A stretch of DNA of 64,000 nucleotides, from NCBI GenBank assembly GCA_945903265.1, contig CAMDNQ010000006.1, positions 62,001-126,000 on the forward strand, given 5' to 3'. Source of the DNA: Candidatus Sulfopaludibacter sp. SbA3 (GTDB lineage: Bacteria; Acidobacteriota; Vicinamibacteria; Vicinamibacterales; UBA2999). Of the stretch, positions 55,904 through 64,000 are shown in pieces. The notes below the pieces were generated by a model that was not told where the DNA came from, searched no databases, and saw only the letters and a list, made by a program, of their open reading frames with translations. Each line of letters begins with the position of its first letter. Position 1 is the first letter of the stretch. The position numbers were made by a program, and so were the translations under genes.

Positions 55904-56027
55904 TTCGCGCAGTTCCTGGAACGCGCGCGTGACGCTGCTGCCATTCTCGGCTGATGCGGATTTCCGGTTCGTCGTAGCAGGTACCTCGGCGGATCCTATC
56001 GCGAATGCGCGGGGGCGAGCACGGCGA

Positions 56028-56041
56028 GATTGTATACAATC
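56028..56041. promoter_or_regulatory. perfect palindromic operator candidate
   Basis: GATTGTATACAATC, a perfect 14-base palindrome in the 249-base spacer between GntR 1 and the TonB receptor. It matches the TNGTNNNACNA form common for GntR-family operators. Confidence 0.7.
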
Positions 56042-56072
56042 TTGTCTCGTCGTTATGTATCCGTAATTTGTA

Positions 56073-56100
56073 TTGACATCGGGGTACAGCCGGCTGTATT
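56073..56100 (+). promoter_or_regulatory. sigma70-like promoter of the TonB receptor operon
   Basis: TTGACA at 56073-56078 is a perfect -35. TGTATT at 56095-56100 is a possible -10 after a 16-base spacer. The operator palindrome ends 31 bases before the -35. Confidence 0.55.
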
Positions 56101-56152
56101 GATCCAGCTCCGTCGGACCGCAATCGGGTCCGCGCCCTGGAGAGGACGTGTC

Positions 56153-59100
56153 ATGAATCGAATTGGAGCGGCGCTCGCCGCCGGACTACTGGCTCTGGTG
56201 TGCCTGCCTGCCGCAGCGTTCGCCCAGGCCGGGTCGTCGGCGCAAATCAGCGGAACAGTCACCGACGCCAGCGGGGGGGTACTCCCGGGCGTCGATGTCA
56301 CGGTCACCCAGACGGACACCGGCCTGATGCGCAGCGCCCTGACCGATGGGACGGGCGGCTATACGCTGCCCAACCTTCCCGTCGGGCCCTACCGGCTCGA
56401 AGCGTCGCTGTCCGGTTTCCGCTCGTACGTCCAGACGGGCATCGTGCTCACGGTGAACGCGTCGCCCGCCATCAATATCGTCATGGCGCTCGGCGAACTC
56501 TCCGAGCAGATTACGGTGACCGCCAACGCGGCCATGGTCGAGACGCGCAGCACCGGCGTCGGCCACCTGATTGAAAACCAGCAGGTCCTCGAACTGCCGC
56601 TCAACGGCCGCCAGGTGACCGACCTCCTGCTGCTGTCCCCGGGCGTCACCATCAATACCACGGGCGGCTTCGCCTCGAGCCGCAACTATCCGACCGTGCC
56701 GATCTCGGTTGCCGGAGGATCGCCCGGCAGCACCGTCTACATCATGGATGGCGCCAATCACAACGACCCGGGCACCAACTTCAACCTGCCCGTTCCGTTC
56801 CCCGACGCGCTGCAGGAGTTCAAGATCGAGACGAGCGCGCTGGCCGCCCGCTACGGCCACCACGCCGCGGCCGTCGTCAACGTCGTCACCAAATCAGGCA
56901 CCAACGAGTTTCATGGAAGCGCGTTCGAATTCCTGCGTAACGGGAAGTTCAACGCCAAGAACGCGTTCGCGCTGTCGAAAGACTCGCTCCGCCGCCATCA
57001 GTTCGGCGCCGCGCTCGGCGGACCGATCGCGCAGAATCGCATCTTCTTTTTCGGCGGCTATCAAGGCACGGATATCAAGACCGATCCCAGCACGCTGCAG
57101 GCATTCGTGCCGACCGCCGCGATGCTGCGTGGCGACTTCACCCAGGCCGCGTCGCCGGCGTGCAACGCGGGCCGGCAGATCGCCTTGAGGGCGCCGTTCG
57201 TCGACAACCAGGTCCCGGCGTCGATGCTCGACCCGGTGGCGCAGCGATACCTCGGGTTCATCCCGGTGTCGACCGACCCCTGCGGCCGCTATCAGTACGG
57301 CTATCCGACGCCCAGCACCGACCATCAGTTCGTCGGCCGCGTCGATTACCAGCAGAGCGCGCGGCACTCGCTGTACACGCGGTACATGGACATCAACTAC
57401 AAGCTGCCGAATTACTTCGACGGCAAGAACGCGCTGACCACGCCCAGCGTCGGCGTTGACAACCGCGGCCGATCGCTCGTGGTGGGCGATACCTTCTCGC
57501 TCAGCAATTCCGTGATCAATTCTTTCCGTGCCACCGCGATCCGCTCCATCAATATCCGGACGCCATCCGTGTTCACGTCGCCAGCGGAAATGGGTGCGAA
57601 GGTCTACACGACGCCGCTCGCCGGCGCGTTCACGAACCTGGGCATCAGTAACGCATTTGGCCTGGGCGGCGGCGGCAACAACAACGCCAAGTACGACTAC
57701 ACGACATTCCAGGTCGCTGACGACTTCGACATGGTGCGCGGCTCGCATCAGATCACATTCGGCGTGGACTACCTGCATCAGGTGATGGAGGTGTTCAACA
57801 CCCAGTACTCGAACGGCCAGTTCTCGTTCGACGGCACGGTGACCGGCCTCCCGCTGGCGGATTTCGTCATCGGGCGGATCGGCCAGCTGCAGCAGGGTGC
57901 CGACACGCGTCTCAACGAGCGGAACAAGTACTTCGCGACGTACATCCAGGATGCGTGGAAAGCCTCGTCGAAGCTGACGCTCAACTATGGCCTCCGCTGG
58001 GAGCCGTACTTCCCGCTGACCAACGACGACAACCAGGTGCTGATCTTCGACCCGGAGCGGTTCGCCCGGAACCAGCGGAGTACCGTGTACGTCAACGCGC
58101 CCGCGGGCCTCTATTTTCCCGGCGACGAGGGCTATCCCGGCACCGCGTCGAGCAAGGGCAACATGATGGGATTCGGTCCGCGCGTGGGTGTGGTCTACGA
58201 CCCTCGCGGCGAGGGTCGCGAAGTGGTGCGCGGCGGGTACTCGATCGTGTACGACCAGCCCGCGATGTTCCATCACGTGAGGAGCGCCAGCGTTCCACCG
58301 TGGGGATCGCTGATCACGCTGAACAACGTGTCGTTGTCCGATCCGTACGCGACCTATCCTGGCGGCAATCCCTTCCCGCTGGCAGTCGACAAGAATGCGC
58401 CGTTCCCGCTGAACGGCACCTACTGGACGCAGCAGCTCGAAGCCAAACGACCGACCACGCATCATTTCAGTGCGAGCGTGCAGAAGCAGTACGGTGAGAA
58501 CACCGCCGTCACCGCCAGCTACTTCGGCAACCGGACGCAGAACCTCTGGCTCGGGATGGAGATCAACCCGGGCGTGTACATGGATGGCGCCACCGCCGCC
58601 AACCTCAATCAGCGACGCGTGCTCTATCTGCAGAACCCGGATCAGGGCCGGTACTTTGCCTCCGTCACGCAGCTCAACATGGACGGCACCGCGCGCTACG
58701 ACGGCTTCCTGCTGGCGATCAACAAGCGCCTCAGCAACAACTACAGCCTGACGACGAACTACACGCTGTCGAAGTGCATCAACGACTCAGATCCGCAGCA
58801 GTTCCTGGATCCGGTCTATTCGCATCCCGGTGACACGAAGGCCGATCGCGGTCCCTGTGCCGGCGATCGCCGGCACGTGCTCAATACGACGGTCGTGTGG
58901 AACACGCCGGCGTTTGCATCGGCTGTCGCACGGAATGTGCTGGGCGGCTGGCAGATCTCGGCGCTCTTCCAGGCGCTCAGCGGCGGGCCATTGAACGTGA
59001 CGATTGGCCGCGACCAGGCACTGACGGGCTGGCAGAACCAGCGGCCGAACATCAACGGCGACTGGAAGCTCGACAATCCGACGAACGACCGTTACTTCGA

Positions 59101-59413
59101 CACCAGCGTCTTTTCCCTGCCGGCGCCAGGAACGCACGGTAATCTGAAGCGCAATGCGCTCAGGGGACCGGGAACGTGGAATGTGGACATGGCGCTCAGC
59201 CGCCGTTTTGCCGTCACCGGCTCGCAGCAGGTCGAAATCCGCGCGGAGGCGTTCAACGTGTTCAACCGCGTGCGTCCCGGGATCAGCCAGCAGATCAACG
59301 GGTTCGGCGGGGTGGGTCTGCCCAACACGACGTTCACCAACACGCTGTTCGGGCGCATCACCACCGCCGCGGACCCGCGCATCATGCAGTTCGCCCTGAA
59401 GTACCACTTCTGA
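56153..59413 (+). CDS. Oar-like TonB-dependent receptor, catabolic operon
   Basis: 1086 residues. Signal peptide (MNRIGAALAAGLLALVCLPA, cleavage after AFA), carboxypeptidase-regulatory-like domain (ISGTVTDASGGVLPGVDVT), plug (ISVAGGSPGSTVYIMDG) and barrel ending QFALKYHF. It is the first gene of a close-packed operon with secreted proteins, GntR 2, an aldehyde dehydrogenase and PhzF, so it probably imports the substrate that they break down. GGAGAGG lies upstream of ATG 56153; an earlier in-frame ATG lies within the promoter region and is rejected. Confidence 0.92.
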   Translation: MNRIGAALAAGLLALVCLPAAAFAQAGSSAQISGTVTDASGGVLPGVDVTVTQTDTGLMRSALTDGTGGYTLPNLPVGPYRLEASLSGFRSYVQTGIVLTVNASPAINIVMALGELSEQITVTANAAMVETRSTGVGHLIENQQVLELPLNGRQVTDLLLLSPGVTINTTGGFASSRNYPTVPISVAGGSPGSTVYIMDGANHNDPGTNFNLPVPFPDALQEFKIETSALAARYGHHAAAVVNVVTKSGTNEFHGSAFEFLRNGKFNAKNAFALSKDSLRRHQFGAALGGPIAQNRIFFFGGYQGTDIKTDPSTLQAFVPTAAMLRGDFTQAASPACNAGRQIALRAPFVDNQVPASMLDPVAQRYLGFIPVSTDPCGRYQYGYPTPSTDHQFVGRVDYQQSARHSLYTRYMDINYKLPNYFDGKNALTTPSVGVDNRGRSLVVGDTFSLSNSVINSFRATAIRSINIRTPSVFTSPAEMGAKVYTTPLAGAFTNLGISNAFGLGGGGNNNAKYDYTTFQVADDFDMVRGSHQITFGVDYLHQVMEVFNTQYSNGQFSFDGTVTGLPLADFVIGRIGQLQQGADTRLNERNKYFATYIQDAWKASSKLTLNYGLRWEPYFPLTNDDNQVLIFDPERFARNQRSTVYVNAPAGLYFPGDEGYPGTASSKGNMMGFGPRVGVVYDPRGEGREVVRGGYSIVYDQPAMFHHVRSASVPPWGSLITLNNVSLSDPYATYPGGNPFPLAVDKNAPFPLNGTYWTQQLEAKRPTTHHFSASVQKQYGENTAVTASYFGNRTQNLWLGMEINPGVYMDGATAANLNQRRVLYLQNPDQGRYFASVTQLNMDGTARYDGFLLAINKRLSNNYSLTTNYTLSKCINDSDPQQFLDPVYSHPGDTKADRGPCAGDRRHVLNTTVVWNTPAFASAVARNVLGGWQISALFQALSGGPLNVTIGRDQALTGWQNQRPNINGDWKLDNPTNDRYFDTSVFSLPAPGTHGNLKRNALRGPGTWNVDMALSRRFAVTGSQQVEIRAEAFNVFNRVRPGISQQINGFGGVGLPNTTFTNTLFGRITTAADPRIMQFALKYHF

Positions 59414-59437
59414 TTCGTGACAGCGAAAGGACGACCG

Positions 59438-59836
59438 ATGATATTCATGCGCAGACAGATCGGGTGCTTCTGCTTCATCTCGCTGTGCCTCGCGGCTGCC
59501 GCGGTGACGGTCGGCGCGCATCACTCGCAGTCGCAGTTCGAGCCCGAGAAGACGGTGGAAATCGCCGGCACGCTCACGCGTCTGAGCTGGCGTAATCCGC
59601 ACACGCTCTTCCTGATCAAGGCGAAGCCGGTTGCGGGCGCCGACGCAGAACGCGAGTGGACCGTCGAAGGGCCGAGCCCCGCGCAGCTCACCAGGGCTGG
59701 ATGGGGCGCGGCGATCTCGAAGGTCGGCGACAAGGTCACGTTCAATGGACGGCCGCGCCGCGACGGACGGCCGGAGCTCCTGCTGCTCAGCGTCACGCTC
59801 GCAGACGGCAAGAAGCTGTCCTTCGTCCCGGACTGA
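59438..59836 (+). CDS. secreted DUF6152-like protein
   Basis: 132 residues with a signal peptide (CFCFISLCLAAAAVTVGA) followed by HHSQSQFEPEKTVEIAGTLTR and LSWRNPHTLF, typical of DUF6152. The function is unknown. AAAGGA precedes ATG 59438; GTG at 59417 is an alternative that begins earlier. It is 24 bases after the receptor stop. Confidence 0.75.
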   Translation: MIFMRRQIGCFCFISLCLAAAAVTVGAHHSQSQFEPEKTVEIAGTLTRLSWRNPHTLFLIKAKPVAGADAEREWTVEGPSPAQLTRAGWGAAISKVGDKVTFNGRPRRDGRPELLLLSVTLADGKKLSFVPD

Positions 59837-59838
59837 CC

Positions 59839-61326
59839 ATGCGATACCTGACCATGCGATGTGTCTGTGCCGCACTTCTCGCGCTGGCGCTCCCTGCCGT
59901 CGCGCCCGCGCAGACCCCGACCGCGGTTCCATCCGCGTTCCTGGGCACCTGGGCGAGCCTCGGGCTGAATCCCGGCCCGTCGCCGCTCGGTGCGCCGCCG
60001 ACGGAGTTGCCCTGGGCTGTGCTCGACAAGGCCATCGGCGACTACATGCAGCCCTGGGCGATTGGCAAGCAGCAGAACACCGAGTGGAACATCGACGACA
60101 CAGGCCAGGTGTGCAAGCCAACCGGCCCGTTCCGTCAGGGACATGCGGGCGGTGGCGGGTTTCGCTTCGTCGATGCAGGTGAAGGCATGCTGTACCAGGT
60201 GGGCGGGTCGATCGACCAGCGGGGCGTGCAGCGTATTCGCCTCAACGGGCCGCGCTCGCGCGCGCCAAGACCCACCTGGAACGGCGAATCGGTGGCGCGC
60301 GTCGTCGGCACCGACACGCTCATCATCGATACGTACGGTTACAACGACAAATCGTGGCTGAACTCGGACCGCTGGCCGCATACCGAGGAGCTGCGCGTGA
60401 TAGAGCGGTATCGCCTGTACGGCGGCGGCGCCTACATGCAGCTGCGCGTCTTCATCGACGATCGGCACGCCCTCAAGCAGCCGTACACCTATACGCGCTA
60501 TTACCGCCGCGCCGCGGAGCCAACCCAGGGCGCCGAGAACGTGTGCAACCAGAACCCGCCGGAAGACGACCTGTGGACCGACCGCCGGAACGGGCTGCTC
60601 GACGAGTTCGACGCGCGCCTCGACGCGCTCGTGAAGAAGTATGAGGGCGAGCCGCTTCCCGCCGGGACCGACGAGCACGCGGCCGTGGCCGCTACATGGT
60701 CGGTGGCGGCGGCGCCGCCGGCCGACGTGAAGCTCCGGACGCTGGCCGGCGTCTACGAGCCCGTGGCCGGCGCGACGCCGCTGCCGGCGGGACGCAAGGC
60801 CTCAGGCAGTCCTTCCGAGATCGCGCTGCTGGCGCCGGCGATGGCGACCGCAAAGACCCGCGACCTGGATTTCGATCCCGCAAAGCATTGCATGGCCGTC
60901 GGGCCGTTCCGGATGATGGCGCGCAGTGACGCGCGCTTCGAGCTGCTGCCGACCGCCAACCGCATCACGATGCTGTTCGAGCGCACGGCGCTCGGCAACA
61001 AACGCGAGGTTTATCTGGGCCGCACCGCGCATCCCGCCGACTTCACACCGAATTACCACGGCGACTCGATTGCCCGCTGGGAGGGCGACATGCTCGTCGT
61101 CGACACCGTCGGCTTCAACGAATTCACGTGGCTGAACGATGCCGGTGCGCCGCACAGCGCCTCGCTGCACCTGGTGGAACGGCTTCGGCTACTGCCCGGG
61201 GGACAGATTCTCGAGTACCAGGTGACGGCGGAGGATCCCGGGACGCTCGTGAAGCCATATACCTACACACGCTACTTCCAGAGGTCCGTCACCCCACTCC
61301 AGGAAGATTTCTGCGAGAACCGGTAG
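59839..61326 (+). CDS. secreted protein with an internal duplication
   Basis: 495 residues with a signal peptide (CAALLALALPAVAPAQ). Two copies of a unit of about 80 residues are visible: WNGESVARVVG with DTLIIDTYGYND and KQPYTYTRYY near residues 145-225, then YHGDSIARWEG with MLVVDTVGFNE and VKPYTYTRYF near 405-485. This repeat family is frequent in Acidobacteria and has no known function. ATG at 59839 and an identical-context ATG 15 bases later (direct repeat ctgaccatgcgat) are both possible starts. Confidence 0.8.
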   Translation: MRYLTMRCVCAALLALALPAVAPAQTPTAVPSAFLGTWASLGLNPGPSPLGAPPTELPWAVLDKAIGDYMQPWAIGKQQNTEWNIDDTGQVCKPTGPFRQGHAGGGGFRFVDAGEGMLYQVGGSIDQRGVQRIRLNGPRSRAPRPTWNGESVARVVGTDTLIIDTYGYNDKSWLNSDRWPHTEELRVIERYRLYGGGAYMQLRVFIDDRHALKQPYTYTRYYRRAAEPTQGAENVCNQNPPEDDLWTDRRNGLLDEFDARLDALVKKYEGEPLPAGTDEHAAVAATWSVAAAPPADVKLRTLAGVYEPVAGATPLPAGRKASGSPSEIALLAPAMATAKTRDLDFDPAKHCMAVGPFRMMARSDARFELLPTANRITMLFERTALGNKREVYLGRTAHPADFTPNYHGDSIARWEGDMLVVDTVGFNEFTWLNDAGAPHSASLHLVERLRLLPGGQILEYQVTAEDPGTLVKPYTYTRYFQRSVTPLQEDFCENR

Positions 61327-61328
61327 CG

Positions 61329-62009
61329 GTGGCGGCGCCAGGGGGTGTCGCACGTGTATTCTCCGAATTGCGTGAGCTGATCGTGTGCGGCGCGCTGCCG
61401 CCAGGGTCGTGGGTGGCGGAGGCGCACGTGGCCGAACGTCTCGGCCTCAGCCGGGCACCGGTCCGCGCCGCGTTCCAGCGGCTGCAGCAGGAGGGCTATG
61501 TGGTGTCGCAGGACACCGCGCGCCGCGGACGAGTCCTCATCGCGCCGCTGACGCACACCGACGCCCGCGAGCTCTACGCGATTGCCGGACACCTGGAGGC
61601 ACTCGCCGGCACATTCGTGGCCGCGCTGCCGGCGGGCAAGCGGACAAAACTGGCGGATGAACTCGCGGCGCTCAACGCGGAGCTGCACGCGATTGCCAGC
61701 AGGCCGCTGGCCGACCCGCGGCGCATTTTCGAGGTCGATAGGGCGTTTCACACCGCGATCGTGGCGGCGGCCGGCGGCAGCCGACTGAAGGCCCTGCATC
61801 AATCGATCATCCCGCAGGCCGAGCGGTACTGGCGGCTGTACATCATCAACGAACTGCATGTGTCGGTGGCCGAGCACAACGAAATCATTCGTGCGACGCG
61901 CGACGGCGACGCCGATGCCATTGCCGCCGGTCTCCGGCACAACTGGGATAACGGATTCGAGCGCCTCGGCCGGCTGATCGAGATGTTTGGCGAGCGGGGG
62001 AGTTGGTAG
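61329..62009 (+). CDS. GntR/FCD-family regulator 2
   Basis: 226 residues starting GTG at 61329, 2 bases after the previous stop. [19 protein letters not shown] is the HTH, followed by the FCD domain (TDARELYAIAGHLEALAG, EVDRAFHTAIVAAAGG). It is clearly paralogous to the regulator at 55262, including the shared end FGERGSW. It lies inside the operon that it probably controls. Confidence 0.88.
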   Translation: MAAPGGVARVFSELRELIVCGALPPGSWVAEAHVAERLGLSRAPVRAAFQRLQQEGYVVSQDTARRGRVLIAPLTHTDARELYAIAGHLEALAGTFVAALPAGKRTKLADELAALNAELHAIASRPLADPRRIFEVDRAFHTAIVAAAGGSRLKALHQSIIPQAERYWRLYIINELHVSVAEHNEIIRATRDGDADAIAAGLRHNWDNGFERLGRLIEMFGERGSW

Positions 62010-62011
62010 TC

Positions 62012-63631
62012 ATGGCACGAGTTCCTGCGCCGGTGAACGAGCCGGTCAAGGCATATGCGCCCGGGTCCGCTGAGCGCGCGTCGTTGCAACAGAAGCTGGC
62101 GGAGATGTCCGGCGAGTCGATCGAGATCCCGCTGCTGATTGGCGGCCAGGAAGTACGTACGGGGCAGATGGGATGCGTCACGATACCCCACCGCCATCAA
62201 CACAGGCTTGCGACCTGGCACAAAGCGGGCACCGCGGAGGTCGAGCGTGCGATTGACGCAGCGCTGCAGGCGCGCGAGGAATGGGCATCCTGGACGCTGC
62301 CGCAGCGCGCCGCCGTCTTCCTGCGCGCGGCGGACCTGCTGGCCACGACATGGCGCGACACGCTGAACGCCGCGACGATGCTGAATCAGAGCAAGACGGC
62401 GCACCAGGCGGAGATCGACGCCGCCTGCGAAACGATCGACTTTCTCCGGCTCAACTGTCGCTTCGCGGAGCGGATCTACGACGAGCAGCCGCTCTCCGCT
62501 CCCGGCATGTGGAACCGGATGGACTACCGCCCGCTCGAGGGGTTCGTATACGCCGTGAGCCCCTTCAATTTCACGTCGATTGCCGGCAACCTCCCGACGG
62601 CGCCGGCGATTCTCGGCAACACCGTGGTGTGGAAGTGCGCGAGCTCGACGGTCTTCAGCAGCTACTGGATCATGAAACTGCTCGAGGCGGCGGGGCTGCC
62701 CCCGGGCGTTATCAACTTCGTGCCCGGCGACGCGCGTACGGTCAGCGACGTCGTCCTGCATCATCCCGATCTCGCCGGCATTCATTTCACCGGCTCGACC
62801 GAGGTGTTCCAGAGCATGTGGCGAACCGTGGGCGAGAACATCGCGCGCTATCGCACCTACCCACGGCTGGTCGGTGAAACCGGCGGCAAGGACTTCATCC
62901 TCGCGCACCAGAGCGCCGATCCTGACGCACTGGTCACCGCGATCGTCAGAGGCGGCTACGAGTACCAGGGGCAGAAGTGCAGCGCCGCGTCGCGCATCTA
63001 CGTTCCCGCGACCCTGTGGAGCCGCATCCGCGAGCGGCTCATCGAGGACATTCGCAGCCTGCGCATGGGCGACGTCGCCGACTTCACGAACTTCATGGGC
63101 GCGGTGATCGATCGCCCGGCGTTCCAGCGGCTGTCAGGCGCCATCGAGTCCGCGCGCGCGTCGAAGGATGCCACCATCCTGGCTGGCGGAAATGTCAGCG
63201 CAGATGAGGGCTATTTCATCGAGCCCACACTCATTCAGGCGCATGTGCCCGATTACGTGACGATGCAGACGGAGCTCTTCGGGCCGGTCGTGACCCTCTA
63301 TGTCTATCCGGATGGGACGTGGGCGGACGCTCTGGAGCTGGTTGACAGCACGTCGCCGTACGCGTTGACCGGGGCGGTCTTCGCGACCGATCGGCGGGCC
63401 ATTCTCGAGGCGGAGCAGCGCCTGCGCAATGCAGCGGGCAACTTCTACATCAACGACAAGCCGACCGGCGCCGTGGTCGGGCAGCAGCCGTTCGGCGGCG
63501 CGAGGGCGAGCGGGACCAACGACAAGGCCGGTTCGATGCTGAATCTGCTTCGATGGGTGAGTGCGCGTACCATTAAGGAAACATTCACACCACCTACCGA
63601 TTACAGATATGCGTTCATGGATCCCGACTAG
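62012..63631 (+). CDS. L-glutamate gamma-semialdehyde (P5C) dehydrogenase-like
   Basis: 539 residues of the ALDH4 type. NRMDYRPLEGFVYAVSPFNF, WKCASSTVFSSYW and FTGSTEVFQ bind cofactor, VGETGGKDF carries the general-base Glu and YEYQGQKCSAASRIY the catalytic Cys. In proline and ornithine breakdown this enzyme makes glutamate. ATG at 62012, 2 bases after GntR 2, is the start; TTG at 62003 is inside the previous gene. No PutA proline dehydrogenase is in view, so the exact pathway is open. Confidence 0.88.
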   Translation: MARVPAPVNEPVKAYAPGSAERASLQQKLAEMSGESIEIPLLIGGQEVRTGQMGCVTIPHRHQHRLATWHKAGTAEVERAIDAALQAREEWASWTLPQRAAVFLRAADLLATTWRDTLNAATMLNQSKTAHQAEIDAACETIDFLRLNCRFAERIYDEQPLSAPGMWNRMDYRPLEGFVYAVSPFNFTSIAGNLPTAPAILGNTVVWKCASSTVFSSYWIMKLLEAAGLPPGVINFVPGDARTVSDVVLHHPDLAGIHFTGSTEVFQSMWRTVGENIARYRTYPRLVGETGGKDFILAHQSADPDALVTAIVRGGYEYQGQKCSAASRIYVPATLWSRIRERLIEDIRSLRMGDVADFTNFMGAVIDRPAFQRLSGAIESARASKDATILAGGNVSADEGYFIEPTLIQAHVPDYVTMQTELFGPVVTLYVYPDGTWADALELVDSTSPYALTGAVFATDRRAILEAEQRLRNAAGNFYINDKPTGAVVGQQPFGGARASGTNDKAGSMLNLLRWVSARTIKETFTPPTDYRYAFMDPD

Positions 63632-64000
63632 CGGCGCGCTTCAGTACCTCCACTACGACGTCTTCACCGGCACGGCGTTCGAGGGCAACCAGCTGGCTGT
63701 CTTTTTGGACGGCCGCGGCCTGTCGACCGAGCGGATGCAGGCGATCGCGCTGGAGATGAATTTCTCCGAGAGCACGTTCATCATGCCATCCGAGACGCCA
63801 GGCACCGACGTGCGCATGCGGATCTTCACGCCGCAGAACGAGATGCCGATGGCCGGTCATCCGACCATCGGGAGCACCTTCGCGCTGGCACACACGGGCA
63901 CGATCACACCAGACATGACGCGCTTTGTCTTCGGTCTCAACGTCGGACCGACGCCCGTTGACCTGGAGTGGAAGAGCGGCACGCTGTCGTTTGCGTGGAT
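63609..64000 (+). CDS. PhzF-family epimerase/isomerase, cut by the window edge
   Basis: At least 130 residues. YDVFTGTAFEGNQLAVF is the diagnostic PhzF N-terminus, MNFSESTFI holds the catalytic Glu and MAGHPTIGSTFAL is conserved. PhzF-fold proteins isomerise or epimerise small amino or hydroxy acids. ATG 63609 lies 23 bases inside the dehydrogenase gene. The gene runs off the right edge. Confidence 0.85.
   Translation, partial: MRSWIPTSGALQYLHYDVFTGTAFEGNQLAVFLDGRGLSTERMQAIALEMNFSESTFIMPSETPGTDVRMRIFTPQNEMPMAGHPTIGSTFALAHTGTITPDMTRFVFGLNVGPTPVDLEWKSGTLSFAW

Noticed and set aside
56894..58465. A 523-residue minus-strand frame.
   Set aside because: Antisense to the TonB receptor barrel; composition is a codon shadow.

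Overview
This is a dense, GC-rich bacterial chromosomal window with very short spacers, many ATGA/GTGA/TGATG start-stop overlaps and frequent GTG or TTG starts. The gene content points to an Acidobacteriota-like soil or sediment bacterium, possibly class Vicinamibacteria. It includes two Oar-like TonB-dependent receptors with an N-terminal carboxypeptidase-regulatory-like domain, a winged-helix/TPR regulator, secreted proteins with tandem repeats, and a complete mreBCD-PBP2-rodA locus. The taxonomic guess is an inference from gene style only. No rRNA, tRNA, CRISPR array, phage or insertion sequence was seen, and no stretch above 300 bases lacks a gene.

Layout. 1-2 kb (minus): ADP/GDP-heptose precursor genes, made of a transaldolase, gmhB and a gmhA fused to the tail of a truncated sugar-1-phosphate nucleotidyltransferase. 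2.1-8.1 kb: a family 2 glycosyltransferase, a nucleotidyltransferase, an FKBP lipoprotein, SppA and PpiD. 8.2-16.4 kb: a diguanylate cyclase leading straight into mreB-mreC-mreD-mrdA-rodA and then rng. 16.4-20.7 kb: a tightly coupled five-gene cluster (acyl carrier protein, ketoreductase, acyl-AMP ligase, double-GNAT protein, YdjC/ChbG deacetylase) that looks like an uncharacterised acyl- or glycan-modification pathway. 20.6-28.2 kb (minus): a UDP-sugar dehydrogenase, an alkyltransferase-family protein, a beta-barrel protein, a subtilase, a variant HD-GYP protein and a HEAT-repeat gene split by a frameshift.

28.2-33.1 kb (plus): nucleoside salvage (pyrimidine-nucleoside phosphorylase, CNT transporter, purine-nucleoside phosphorylase, cytidine deaminase, MtnA). 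33-38.7 kb: TsaD, YjbQ, NUDIX, HD, gamma-glutamylcyclotransferase, PilZ, a degenerate receiver domain and an aldehyde dehydrogenase. 38.8-49.9 kb: TonB receptor, isopropylmalate-dehydrogenase family enzyme, ACT protein, winged-helix/TPR regulator, a CusRS-like two-component system, a PaoB-like FAD subunit and a lytic transglycosylase. 50-54 kb: IorA/IorB-type molybdenum hydroxylase, HemD-like protein and a small hypothetical. 54-64 kb: a divergent catabolic locus with a glutaryl-CoA-dehydrogenase-like enzyme and GntR regulator on the minus strand. Facing it on the plus strand are a TonB receptor, two secreted proteins, a second GntR, a P5C-dehydrogenase-like enzyme and a PhzF-family protein. 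A perfect palindrome and a promoter lie between the two arms.

Two features recur across the window. First, several genes have a -10-like hexamer only 6-7 bases before the ATG, implying leaderless transcripts. The clearest case is a 19-base divergent spacer between the transglycosylase and iorA that is symmetric in both directions. Second, the spacers carry several unrelated families of short-word palindromes and tandem repeats that overlap the stop or start codons of neighbouring genes, including a near-identical 45-base leader upstream of two nearby genes and a diverged copy upstream of a third.
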